DNA of 64,000 bases from assembly GCF_000238255.3 (NCBI RefSeq), contig NZ_CP011039.1, positions 421,001 through 485,000 on the forward strand, read 5' to 3'. The notes beneath the pieces are model-generated. The model was given only the letters and a program-made list of their open reading frames with translations, was not told the DNA's origin and made no database searches. The stretch is from Pseudoalteromonas spongiae UST010723-006. Lineage in GTDB: Bacteria > Pseudomonadota > Gammaproteobacteria > Enterobacterales > Alteromonadaceae. This document shows, in pieces, positions 37,893-46,405 of this stretch (position 1 is the first letter of the stretch; each line of letters opens with the position of its first letter). Position numbers and translations under genes: made by a program.

Positions 37893-38006
37893 TGAATATC
37901 CAATAAATGAATGAGTTAGCAACTATTTTAGCAAATATTGGTGGAATAACTAGAGCTTAGGTTGTTACTAAGTGAAATCGTTAAATAATGCGCATAAGCG
38001 CACCAT

Positions 38007-39356
38007 TTAATAAAAGCGGTCTTTCACTTGTGCATATTGATAATAAGCAAACTGTCCTAACCGTCTAAAATGCGGAAAAGGTAAGTAGGGTAGAGGTGTG
38101 TTGTAAAGAGGTAAGTTTGGTACTGTTTTACCTGCTACCATTTGTGCCATGCGATAGCCTGCCTGTGCACTAAACGACACGCCTGCACCACAATAACCTA
38201 GTATAAAGCCAAGCTTACCGTCAAAATTAATATGCGGCATATCATCGAGAGCAGCAGCAATAAAACCATTCCAGTAATAATCATGCTCGATATTAGCAAG
38301 GCTTGGAAAACAATCGCTTAGGCCCTTTTTTAAGTTGGCTAAATACACCGATTTATTTTGATGTTTGGCATAAACAGCCCCGCGACCACCGAATAACAGC
38401 CGGTTGTCTGGCAATAATCGGTAATAGTATTTTAGTGTTCGCGTGTCCATACATACTTGGTTGGTTTGCAGGCCTGATTCTGCTAATTGTTTTGCTGTAA
38501 GTGGCTTAGAGACAAATATACTGCTTAAAATAGGCAGATATCGGTTGTTAATAGCCTTATGTGTTAGTTTGCTATTATATGCGTTGCCCGCGATAACTAA
38601 TTTATTGCAGCTTAGTTGGCAGCCATTAACGGATAACTGAAAGCCACTTGCTGTTTCCGTTATATTTTCAACTAACGCGTTTTCAAACAGGGTGACACCG
38701 CTCTCAAGCATAGCAGTACGATAGCCAAGTAATAACTTTAATGGATTCACACCAAAACTATCGCTGTAGCGCAGTGCGCCATAGGCTTGTTGATTTTTCA
38801 TGTAGTGCGCACTGAGCTCGTCTTGGCTCAGCCATTGGCAAGGCGGTGTGCTTGAACTTTGCAAGTGTGTTTGAATATATTCAGCTTGGGCATTTAAGGT
38901 TTGCAGTGCATTTTGATTGTGTGCAATTTTTAAATAACCGTTTTCTTGTTTATCACATGCAATATCATGTTTTGCAATAAGTTGCTCTACGCGATTTACA
39001 GCATCACTGAATTCGGCATAAATCCCTTTGCTAACATCCACTCCCCACTTCTCGGTCATTTGAGGGTAGCTTAGGCGACCTGAGCCTTTAAGCACAAAAC
39101 CTGCATTTCGCGCACTGGCACCAAAACCTACCTGATTTGCTTCAAGTACGCATACATCTAAGTGATGTTCAGTTGCTAAATGATATGCAGTTAAAAGTCC
39201 TGAATAACCGCCGCCAATTATTGCAACATCAAACTGCTGTTGACTGGTGACGCTTGATTTAGCCGTTGGCAAATCAATAGTGCTGGCCCAATAACTAGGG
39301 GCAAAGGCTTGTCCTTGGCAGTGGGGATGTTGTAGCGGATCGTATAATTGGCTCAT
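38007..39356 (-). CDS. FAD-dependent oxidoreductase (DAO family, PuuB-like)
   Basis: 449 residues. VAIIGGGYSGLLTAYHLA and VCVLEANQVGFGASARNAGF are the FAD-binding motif and the following loop typical of gamma-glutamylputrescine oxidase and related amine oxidases; LPILSSIFVS, RLLFGGRGAVY and GYCGAGVSFSAQAGY are further DAO segments. It probably oxidises an amine or amino acid. It overlaps the GNAT gene by 4 bp (ATGA) at the end of a four-gene minus-strand operon. Substrate inferred only from resemblance. Confidence 0.8.
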   Translation of the reverse strand: MSQLYDPLQHPHCQGQAFAPSYWASTIDLPTAKSSVTSQQQFDVAIIGGGYSGLLTAYHLATEHHLDVCVLEANQVGFGASARNAGFVLKGSGRLSYPQMTEKWGVDVSKGIYAEFSDAVNRVEQLIAKHDIACDKQENGYLKIAHNQNALQTLNAQAEYIQTHLQSSSTPPCQWLSQDELSAHYMKNQQAYGALRYSDSFGVNPLKLLLGYRTAMLESGVTLFENALVENITETASGFQLSVNGCQLSCNKLVIAGNAYNSKLTHKAINNRYLPILSSIFVSKPLTAKQLAESGLQTNQVCMDTRTLKYYYRLLPDNRLLFGGRGAVYAKHQNKSVYLANLKKGLSDCFPSLANIEHDYYWNGFIAAALDDMPHINFDGKLGFILGYCGAGVSFSAQAGYRMAQMVAGKTVPNLPLYNTPLPYLPFPHFRRLGQFAYYQYAQVKDRFY

Positions 39357-39913
39357 GCAAATTCAATCGCCATTTCTGCCGCACTGCAGTAGCAAGGTAC
39401 GCCGCAAATAGTGCAGTGATAATTCTCTTCAATGCTGTAGTTATACCAGCGGTTTTTGTGCTCTTTAATCAATTTTCCGCCGGCATTAGTAAAATATTTT
39501 ACCGCACCATTGCCTGGGCTTTGCTGCCATAAGTGGCCAATACCCGCTTTTGCACCTTGTTCCTTAAGCGCTTCGATTGATGCACTTAATAGCTTAGGGC
39601 CAATGCCTTTACCCTGTTGATTAGGATCAACGGCAATGCATTTAAAGTACGCCATTTTATCTTGTTGGCAAGGCCATAAAGACGGGCTGCACCATTCATC
39701 AAGTGGCCATTGATTGGCTGCATAACTTAAGCGCAGGCCCACGACGTTATCATCTTCTAATGCAATAAAGTTGGCATTGATACCATTTTTGTTAGCCTTG
39801 TTTTGCATTTCCATTAAGTTTGCTAAATCAAGGTAGTTGTCGCCGTGAACTAAGTTAGCAAGCGCAATCGCTTGCTGATAATACTGTTCACCAAGAGGGA
39901 TAACTTTAATCAT
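39353..39913 (-). CDS. GNAT acetyltransferase with a cysteine-rich tail
   Basis: About 186 residues from ATG 39913, which overlaps the upstream stop by 8 bp; an ATG at 39928 is an alternative. KCIAVDPNQQGKGIGPKLLSA is the acetyl-CoA pyrophosphate loop; GIGHLWQQSPGNGAVKYFTNAG is the fourth motif. The C-terminus carries NYHCTICGVPCYC, i.e. CxxCxxxCxC, unusual for this family and possibly metal binding. Co-translated with the FAD oxidoreductase. Acceptor unknown. Confidence 0.75.
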   Translation of the reverse strand: MIKVIPLGEQYYQQAIALANLVHGDNYLDLANLMEMQNKANKNGINANFIALEDDNVVGLRLSYAANQWPLDEWCSPSLWPCQQDKMAYFKCIAVDPNQQGKGIGPKLLSASIEALKEQGAKAGIGHLWQQSPGNGAVKYFTNAGGKLIKEHKNRWYNYSIEENYHCTICGVPCYCSAAEMAIEFA

Positions 39914-40247
39914 TTGAAAGTGCTTCAAGCAATGAATCGGCTTCTAGCTCAATTGCGATTTGTTCGTCACTTAAGTCTAAACCAATAAGTAACTCATCTT
40001 CTTTAAGGTGCGGTAACAAATCTAAAACATCATCATAATTGATTTCGATAACATTAAAGTGTTGCCACTCGCCTTGACACTGTTGTTGCGCAATTTCTGA
40101 TGATGACCAAATTAATAGTGCATCGCGCTCATCATTAAATTCTGATTGCGCGATTAGTAAACCACTTTCACTTGATAGCACAAATGCTTGTTGTGACTGT
40201 TTTAACTGGTTTACAAAGTCATCAATGCGTTCTAAATGTTCGCTCAT
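39906..40247 (-). CDS. DUF2750-like small acidic protein
   Basis: 113 residues, strongly acidic. LIWSSSEIAQQQCQGEWQHF and LDLLPHLKEDELLIGLDLSD follow the pattern of DUF2750 proteins (a W-S/P-x-x-E-x-A segment and a conserved LP-x-L-x-E-D). No catalytic motif is visible. It sits between the GST and GNAT genes with a 5-bp gap to GST. Function unknown. Confidence 0.55.
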   Translation of the reverse strand: MSEHLERIDDFVNQLKQSQQAFVLSSESGLLIAQSEFNDERDALLIWSSSEIAQQQCQGEWQHFNVIEINYDDVLDLLPHLKEDELLIGLDLSDEQIAIELEADSLLEALSND

Positions 40248-40252
40248 AGTGT

Positions 40253-40831
40253 CTAATCTCTTGGTGCTGTTTCTATGTTCGAAGCACGATTTTTATGTTC
40301 TGAATGGAATACTTGAAGCGCACTATAGCAAGTCAAATCGGTTAAGTTTCTGAAGATAATCCAATCTAGTAAGCAAAATAGTGATATAGCAACGTAGTTA
40401 TAATCGCTAAATGTACCTTGTTCTGCGGCATCATTTAACACTGATAAAACACCGTTTATACGCTCACGTTGTAAATTGAAAAACAGTTTGTCGTCATTGG
40501 TGTCGAATTCCGAGCGCTGACAAATTAAAAGCTCAACCAAAGAATCGTTCGCAGAGTTAATTAGGGTTAGTGTATTTTCTTGGTTCCAGCTTAACGGGGT
40601 GAAATCTAATTTTTGGGCCAAGTAACGGTAAATAACGTTTGAATCAAAAATCACCTGCTCACCGTCAAGTAACATAGGAATTTTTCGCGTTGGGTTGAGT
40701 TTAACTAAGGTTTCTCGGTCTTTCTCGGCAAAAATATTAAGGTTTAAAAAGTGTAATTCAATATCTTTTTCGATAGCCAATGCGCGAAGGCGGCGTACAT
40801 AAGGGGAGGTTAGCGAACCATAAAGTTGCAT
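40253..40831 (-). CDS. Glutathione S-transferase family protein
   Basis: 192 residues. The thioredoxin-like N-terminal domain shows LYGSLTSPYVRRLRALAIEK, LVKLNPTRKIPMLL (the cis-proline) and FDSNVIYRYLAQKL (Glu/Asp-Ser glutathione-binding motif reads DSN); residues 90-190 are the helical C-terminal domain. The first Ser (SPYV) would activate glutathione. First gene of the minus-strand operon. Substrate unknown. Confidence 0.85.
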   Translation of the reverse strand: MQLYGSLTSPYVRRLRALAIEKDIELHFLNLNIFAEKDRETLVKLNPTRKIPMLLDGEQVIFDSNVIYRYLAQKLDFTPLSWNQENTLTLINSANDSLVELLICQRSEFDTNDDKLFFNLQRERINGVLSVLNDAAEQGTFSDYNYVAISLFCLLDWIIFRNLTDLTCYSALQVFHSEHKNRASNIETAPRD

Positions 40832-40927
40832 AAGTAGCTCTCGCTTAATATGAAATTTAGTTATTTATATCAGGTCTTGGCGAGTGATACTATGGCTTGG
40901 CAGTGACAATTTTATTTAGAACTAAAA

Positions 40928-41422
40928 ATGAAAACGCGTATAGCAAAACAAATCGATTTACCCGCAATAGTCGACATTTATAACCAAACGATAGACAGTC
41001 GAATGGTAACCGCGGATACCGAACCACAATCAGTGGCAAGTAAACAAGCATGGTTTGATAGCCATACTGACACTCGGCCAATTTATGTTGTTGAAGATAA
41101 TGAACAGGTGGTTGCATGGTTAAGCTTTAAGTCGTTTTACGGTCGCCCGGCATATAATGGTACTGTTGAAATTGCCATTTATGTTGACAGCAATCAGCGC
41201 GGTAAGCAGATTGGGCAAACGTTATTGCAGTTTGCAGAGTCTCTTTCACCTAAGCTTCAAATCAAAAGTTTGTTGGCATTTATTTTTAGCCACAATACAC
41301 CCAGCATGCGACTTTTTATTAAAAATGATTTTGCCGTTTGGGGTGAGTTGCCAAATGTGGCAAAAATGGATGATAAAGAATACAGTTTAACGATTTTAGG
41401 TAAGCGAGTAGGCGAAAATTAA
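40928..41422 (+). CDS. GNAT acetyltransferase (phosphinothricin acetyltransferase-like)
   Basis: 164 residues, the size of the PAT subfamily. TRIAKQIDLPAIVDIYNQTI at the start, GTVEIAIYVDSNQRGKQIGQ (acetyl-CoA loop, Q/RGxGxG variant RGKQIG) and FIFSHNTPSMRLFIKNDF match the family. It acetylates an amino group on a small molecule; substrate not identifiable. It is divergent from the GST operon and followed by a terminator and MITE copy 2. Confidence 0.85.
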   Translation: MKTRIAKQIDLPAIVDIYNQTIDSRMVTADTEPQSVASKQAWFDSHTDTRPIYVVEDNEQVVAWLSFKSFYGRPAYNGTVEIAIYVDSNQRGKQIGQTLLQFAESLSPKLQIKSLLAFIFSHNTPSMRLFIKNDFAVWGELPNVAKMDDKEYSLTILGKRVGEN

Positions 41423-41429
41423 GTTTAAA

Positions 41430-41460
41430 AAAGGCTTTAATATTTAACATTAAAGCCTTT
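41430..41460 (+). terminator. Rho-independent terminator of the PAT-like gene
   Basis: AAAGGCTTTAAT / ATTAAAGCCTTT, a perfect 12-bp stem with 7-base loop and A/T ends. MITE copy 2 begins 4 bp after it. Confidence 0.85.
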
Positions 41461-41463
41461 GCT

Positions 41464-41728
41464 AGGGTCTGTTGAACTTTGCTGTTCTATTTTTGTTCTG
41501 CTTGAGCGTGCTTTTATCGCGGCGCTCGATATGTGGCCTAGCAATCTAAGCGAATATCGAGCAACAATGAGAAAAGTGCGCTCAAAAGAACCATTCGGCA
41601 GCGCTTGATTGGGTTTTCTACTGTGTTATCGGCTGACTTACATAGAATAACTATGCCACGCAGCCTCTGCCTTGTATAAAACCCAATCAAACTGCTGCAA
41701 AAACGAACTTGAAAGGTCAACAGACCCT
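41464..41728. mobile_element. MITE-like repeat, copy 2 (265 bp, inverted relative to copy 1)
   Basis: AGGGTCTGTTGAACTTT on the left and GAAAGGTCAACAGACCCT on the right, with outer T/A as in copy 1. Read on the - strand it follows copy 1 at 22151-22415 closely, e.g. AGTTCGTTTTTGCAGCAGTT and GAGGCTGCGTGGCAT/AG. Equal length shows that both are complete elements. Its inner sequence encodes no transposase; a 60-codon frame common to both copies is noted among the rejected items. Confidence 0.85.
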
Positions 41729-41749
41729 AGGTATAGCTTAGATAAGTTA

Positions 41750-42604
41750 CTATTTAAGCTCTGCAAGCCATTGGCTAAAATCATTATCCATTGATTTACC
41801 CCATTGTTTTACCAACGCTTGGTAGCGGGTGTATTGACCTTTGCGCGTTAGTGCCAGCATTTGTTCAACTTTGTCGCGCTGTTTTTCCATCATATAGCGC
41901 GATGCTAAATAACCCCAAACATAAACGCGTTCCGAGCCGCCATTTTGCTCATAACTGGTGTTAAATAGTTCACTTAGATGAATGATTTGTTTTTTTGCTG
42001 CTTTTACTGCACGTTCGTTATCTTTACCTTTTGCGATGTACTCAGCAATACCTTCACTCCACCACACTAAGTGAGGTAATAACGGTGCTGGTTTTGGGCA
42101 GTATTCTGGGCCCGAATGAGAGTCATGTAGGTTAGCGCAAAAGTCACCAAACATATTAAAGCGGCCATCCAGATAATGCACATATTCATGGCTTAAATTC
42201 CAAATCTGACCTTTCTTTTGGTAAGCGACGAATTCAGCTGAGTTATTGGGTAAATGCGGTAAACCTTCCAAATACATGCCGCCATTATCGCTTGGAACAT
42301 CAAAGTGTTCAGTTACATATCGCACATAGGCATCGCGATCTTGATAAATATTGGCTCGCAAGCGGTGATTATTATCATTCGCTACAGGCTTATCTTGAGT
42401 ATTAAAAACACTATGAAAACGTGCTTCTTGCGCTGACAGCATTTTACATGCAGCGTTTTCTTGTTCTTTGCTAAGTGCTTGATGGCGCAGTACGATGGTT
42501 TTACTGCAATTTTTCACATTGACTAAAACGTCGTTCACACTGGGCGTAGCTGCACAGGCATAAGTTGTAAATAAAAAGCTGGATAACAGCGTTAATCTTT
42601 TCAT
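41750..42604 (-). CDS. Minimal peptidase M9 (Vibrio collagenase-like) protein, exported
   Basis: 284 residues with a signal peptide (KRLTLLSSFLFTTYACAA). WNLSHEYVHYLDGRFNMFGD contains the zinc motif HExxH (His139, Glu140, His143) and LVWWSEGIAEYI the downstream glutamate (Glu184), both in the order seen in M9 collagenases. Vibrio-type collagenases are much larger; here the activator domain and C-terminal PKD/PPC domains are missing, and only the peptidase core remains. It probably acts in the periplasm or outside. It lies between two MITE-like repeats. Confidence 0.75.
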   Translation of the reverse strand: MKRLTLLSSFLFTTYACAATPSVNDVLVNVKNCSKTIVLRHQALSKEQENAACKMLSAQEARFHSVFNTQDKPVANDNNHRLRANIYQDRDAYVRYVTEHFDVPSDNGGMYLEGLPHLPNNSAEFVAYQKKGQIWNLSHEYVHYLDGRFNMFGDFCANLHDSHSGPEYCPKPAPLLPHLVWWSEGIAEYIAKGKDNERAVKAAKKQIIHLSELFNTSYEQNGGSERVYVWGYLASRYMMEKQRDKVEQMLALTRKGQYTRYQALVKQWGKSMDNDFSQWLAELK

Positions 42605-42730
42605 TGGTATATTGTATTCAATTTCAAATTAAAATGATTACAACAAATTAATTTACATTGGTCAATCAAGTGTTTTCCAAAGGTGCTCTTGCGTATGTTT
42701 TTCTCATTGTTGGCTAGGTGAATGTCAATT

Positions 42731-42855
42731 AGGGGCGTGAGAAGGATATACAGGGTTACTTGATATTCGCATAGATTGCTTAGCCACATATTGAATGCTG
42801 CAACAAAAACGCTCAATAGAGAGCAAGAATAGAATTGTAACGATCAACAGCCCCT
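42731..42855. mobile_element. Eroded, internally deleted MITE copy 3
   Basis: The right part (about 42764-42855) aligns with the right end of copy 1: ATTCGC-TAGAT, TAGCCACATAT, AACGCTCAATAGAGAGCAAG and ATCAACAGCCCCT with many mismatches. The left end AGGGGCGTGA partly matches the terminal repeat, leaving about 125 bp. Its terminal CTAGGGG supplies the stop codon of the adjacent 168-residue ORF. Confidence 0.6.
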
Positions 42856-43360
42856 AGGGGTAAAGTTGGGTTAAACCAGATTGGCCTTGCATATCGCCAA
42901 TAATCCAAACTTGCTCAAATGGGTGCGGGGTTGGCATAGCAAAATGATGTTGCAGGGCTTGAATATCGTCATTGCGCCAAAATGGATTTGCGTTGCGGAT
43001 CACCAGCCACACGCGTTTAGAATCATAATGTTTTAATGCTTTGTTAGCTAAAATGCGCTGCAGAGCTTTTGTTAAACGAGTTTCTATTGGTTCGAGTAGA
43101 AGCGCTTTTAGGTTGTCTTTGGTTTCGCTGCTGAGTTCGCGGTGCAGAATTGCCATTGCCTCTTTCTCGCTACCGTAAAGGTGGGCAATTTCAATATCGA
43201 GCTTATCTTCGCCTTGGTAACAGCTTACATCAGGTTTACTCGGTTGGTTATGCCAAATATGGCGCATGGGTAAGCTAAATTGTTTTTCAAATAGGCGTAA
43301 AAAGAGCTTGGCTGCTTGATGCTCTAGTTCAATTTTTTCTTTATCGCTGGCGCTTAACAT
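42854..43360 (-). CDS. Hypothetical cytoplasmic protein ending in a MITE terminus
   Basis: 168 residues, no signal peptide or membrane segment. SKPDVSCYQGEDKLDIEIAH has some resemblance to a PD-(D/E)xK nuclease core (PD...ExA, with Ala in place of Lys) but this is weak. The last codons (CTT TAC CCC TAG) coincide with the terminal repeat of MITE copy 3, so the native C-terminus may have been altered by the insertion. I recognise no family. Confidence 0.55.
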   Translation of the reverse strand: MLSASDKEKIELEHQAAKLFLRLFEKQFSLPMRHIWHNQPSKPDVSCYQGEDKLDIEIAHLYGSEKEAMAILHRELSSETKDNLKALLLEPIETRLTKALQRILANKALKHYDSKRVWLVIRNANPFWRNDDIQALQHHFAMPTPHPFEQVWIIGDMQGQSGLTQLYP

Positions 43361-43558
43361 GAAATATTTGGCTGAAAATACGGCTAAAATCGTTGCGATT
43401 ACTGTAGCGTGAGAGTGTTTTAGAATGCAAGTGGTGGTGTGTGAAACAAACGTTAATACACTTGATTTGAAATAAAATTTTATTGTGAAAAAAGCTATAG
43501 AATTAATTATCCAAGATATACTATTGTAATATTCAATTTATAAATTTGTGAATTCTCA

Positions 43559-45379
43559 ATGTCAGCGGTATATATTGCACTGGTTGCTTTGTTTTCAGTA
43601 GCAGCGCAGTGGTTAGCATGGATTTTTAAAGTACCAGCTATTTTATTCCTACTTGTTACCGGTCTTTTATTAGGGCCTGGTTTTAATGTAATTGACCCAG
43701 ATGCGTTATTTGGTGACTTACTGTTTCCGATAATCTCCTTAGCTGTTGCCGTTATTTTATTTGAAGGTGCACTTACCCTCCATTTTAGAGAATTAAAAGG
43801 GCTCGAAAAAGTCGTGCGCAACCTGTGCTCCATCGGTATGTTGGCATCGTTTGTGGTGATCGGCTGTGCTGGGTATTTTGTGTTAGGTCTCGATTGGCGT
43901 GTGGCTGCTGTACTTGGCGCAGTGTTAGTTGTAACCGGCCCAACGGTTATCGCACCTTTATTAAATGCGATGAGGCCGCATAAAGACATTGATAAAGTAT
44001 TACGTTGGGAAGGCATTGTAATTGATCCTATAGGTGCTTTATTCGCCGTATTAGTATTCGAAGCAGTTATGCTGACAGGCCAAGAAAGTATTTTTAACCA
44101 CACACTTGGCGCGTTGTTTATGACATTAGTGGTGGGGTTATCACTGGGTCTCTTTGCCGGTTGGTTTACAAGTTTATTAATTCGCCGTCAATGGCTACCG
44201 TATGAATTGCATAAATTTGGTATTTTAGCATTGGTATTAGCAACCTTCAGTGTTTCAAATTACCTGAGCCACGAATCGGGATTACTTGCTGTAACCGTTT
44301 TTGGTATTTGGCTGGCGAATCAAGATGACTTAGAAATTGATGCTGTGCTTGAATTTAAAGAAGATTTATCAATGATCTTAATTTCAAGCTTGTTTATTTT
44401 ACTCGCAGCGCGATTACATGTAGACGATATTAAACAACTTGGTGCTAATGTTCTTATTTTTATGGCATTTGTGTTGTTTGTGGCACGTCCGCTGTCGATT
44501 TTGTTATCAACATTTGGGTCAGACCTTAATTATCGCGCCCGTGCATTACTTAGCTGGATTGCTCCCCGTGGTATTGTTGCTGCCGCGGTAGGTTCTGTAT
44601 TTGCGCTTAGTATGGTTAAGGCCGGTGTGCCTACTTCTGAGAAGTTAGTACCGCTTATCTTTACCGTTATTATTGTGACGGTTGTTTTGCAAAGTTTAAC
44701 TGCTGTGCCACTTACCAAGTTGTTAAAGCTGCGCCAGCCTGAACCAGCAACAGTACTGATTATTGGTGCAAACCATGTGGCACGCGAAGTGGCAAGGGGC
44801 CTCAAAGATATCGGTGTGAGTGTTTACCTTTCAGATCCTGCATGGGAAAACTGCAAAATGGCGCGCATGGATGGTTTCCCTTGTTATTACGGTAACCCGC
44901 AATCAGAGCATGCTGAGCGTTATTTGCCGTTAACTGACATTAGTAAAGTGCTAGGCTTATCGCCAAACCGCCTTTACAACGCATTAGGTATTCAACATTT
45001 CGCACATTTAATCGGTGAGGATAAAGTATTTTCATTGAAATCATCTGATGTGCACGCGAAAGCAAACAAAGACAGTGCGACTTTCTTGTCGCGCCAGAAT
45101 TTATTTGCACAAGATGCTACGTTTGCGCGTCTTTCCGGCATGATAGCGAAAGGAGGTAAAGTCAGTGCAACACGCATTGCTGACGCATTTACTTGGGAAG
45201 ATTATTTGGAAGTAAATAAAGACGCAATTCCGTTGTTTATTTGGCGTCAGCAAAAATTTATCGAACCAGTGCAAATTGGCGGTGAACAAAAACCGGAGGA
45301 GGGCGACTCTGTTATTGCACTTCAGCCGCCGAAAATGTCTATTTTAAAAGAGTCGCAAGCTAACCAAGCGGCAACATAA
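43559..45379 (+). CDS. CPA1-type Na+/H+ (cation/proton) antiporter with TrkA-N domain
   Basis: 606 residues. Residues 1-390 form about 12-13 membrane segments with family signatures: FLLVTGLLLGPGFNVI, FEGALTLHFRELKG, VTGPTVIAPLL, EGIVIDPIGALFAVLVFE (the conserved acidic ion-binding site) and RALLSWIAPRGIVAAAVGS. Residues 400-500 are an RCK/TrkA-N domain (TVLIIGANHVAREVARGL), a likely nucleotide sensor. It moves sodium or potassium against protons at the inner membrane and resembles NhaP. Ion specificity is not determined. Confidence 0.88.
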   Translation: MSAVYIALVALFSVAAQWLAWIFKVPAILFLLVTGLLLGPGFNVIDPDALFGDLLFPIISLAVAVILFEGALTLHFRELKGLEKVVRNLCSIGMLASFVVIGCAGYFVLGLDWRVAAVLGAVLVVTGPTVIAPLLNAMRPHKDIDKVLRWEGIVIDPIGALFAVLVFEAVMLTGQESIFNHTLGALFMTLVVGLSLGLFAGWFTSLLIRRQWLPYELHKFGILALVLATFSVSNYLSHESGLLAVTVFGIWLANQDDLEIDAVLEFKEDLSMILISSLFILLAARLHVDDIKQLGANVLIFMAFVLFVARPLSILLSTFGSDLNYRARALLSWIAPRGIVAAAVGSVFALSMVKAGVPTSEKLVPLIFTVIIVTVVLQSLTAVPLTKLLKLRQPEPATVLIIGANHVAREVARGLKDIGVSVYLSDPAWENCKMARMDGFPCYYGNPQSEHAERYLPLTDISKVLGLSPNRLYNALGIQHFAHLIGEDKVFSLKSSDVHAKANKDSATFLSRQNLFAQDATFARLSGMIAKGGKVSATRIADAFTWEDYLEVNKDAIPLFIWRQQKFIEPVQIGGEQKPEEGDSVIALQPPKMSILKESQANQAAT

Positions 45380-45398
45380 AGCAAGGAGCTACTCGCTA

Positions 45399-46127
45399 GT
45401 GCGTTCAATTGCGGCAGTATTACTTTTACTATTTTGTTATGAACTGAAAGCCTCTGATGAGGTTTCGTTGGCGGTTGTCACTGAAGAGTGGCGACCATTT
45501 AATTATACCGACGATAACGGCATTATCGTTGGCCGCTCAACAACAAAAGTAAGAGCAATACTCGATAGCTTGGGATACAAATATGATATTCGAAGCTACC
45601 CTTGGACGCGTGCCATGAGGATGGCTGAAAACGATGAAAATACACTTATCTATTCGATTTTTAGAACGCCAGAGCGAGAGCATAAATACCAATGGGCATG
45701 TCCGCTTATGGCTCCGGTGAAAGTGTATTTCTTTCACCTTGCAACACGTGATGATATTAACGTTACGTCACTTGACGATGCAAAAAACTACGTTATTTCA
45801 GTAGGGCGAAATGCACGTAGCCATGAAACCTTACTCGAAAAAGGTTTTATTGAAGGGCAACATTTGGATGTGTCAGCCGATCCTAGCGCCGAATTAAGAA
45901 AGTTTCTTGCAGGGCGAGTGGATTTTTTGGTGCAATCTGAATGGGAAATGTCTGAATCGTTAAAGGGAGTTGAGCGGCAATATACAGACGTTGTGCGAAG
46001 CCTCGAAGTAGCAAATGTAAGTGATCGTTCAGCCTGCATCGCCTTCAGTAAAAAAACCGACAAAGAAATTGTTAATCGCGTACAGGTAGCACTTGAACAG
46101 TACAATAAAAAATTCGGTCTTGAGTAG
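45399..46127 (+). CDS. Periplasmic solute-binding protein, family 3 (SBP_bac_3)
   Basis: 242 residues from GTG 45399, with AAGGAG 10 bases upstream. Signal peptide RSIAAVLLLLFCYELKAS. VSLAVVTEEWRPFNYTDDNG is the start of the first lobe; YDIRSYPWTRAMRMAEND and LIYSIFRTPEREHKYQW are typical of short polar-amino-acid-like binding proteins of gammaproteobacteria that lack transporter partners. It is 19 bp after the antiporter. No ABC permease is nearby, so it may have a sensory or other role. Confidence 0.75.
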   Translation: MRSIAAVLLLLFCYELKASDEVSLAVVTEEWRPFNYTDDNGIIVGRSTTKVRAILDSLGYKYDIRSYPWTRAMRMAENDENTLIYSIFRTPEREHKYQWACPLMAPVKVYFFHLATRDDINVTSLDDAKNYVISVGRNARSHETLLEKGFIEGQHLDVSADPSAELRKFLAGRVDFLVQSEWEMSESLKGVERQYTDVVRSLEVANVSDRSACIAFSKKTDKEIVNRVQVALEQYNKKFGLE

Positions 46128-46405
46128 CGTAATTGTGACAAATCATCAGCTCCCTTTGATATTGTTTTTAGTTAAGTCAACGACAACTGTTAATTCGTAA
46201 ATCCTCCTTTATTTTTTGTATAACCAAGCGTTCTAAAAAGCTTTTATTGTTTAATTTGAACTATTCATGGGTTATATACCTGAACTTAAATCAAAAATAT
46301 TGCTTTAATTCGATAAATTAGCGAACGGATATATTGGCAATAATGCGTGAAATGCGTAAGCTTATAACAAGTCGTTAATTTGGTTAAAGTTTGGTTACAT
46401 AGTCG

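Noticed and set aside
43507..44103. 198-codon frame antisense to the antiporter gene
   Set aside because: Low-complexity Thr/Asn/Ser-rich protein opposite a clear CPA1 antiporter; it is a shadow of its codon use.
46128..46405. 278-bp gap before the NERD-like gene
   Set aside because: AT-rich; I found no gene, structured RNA or clear promoter in it.
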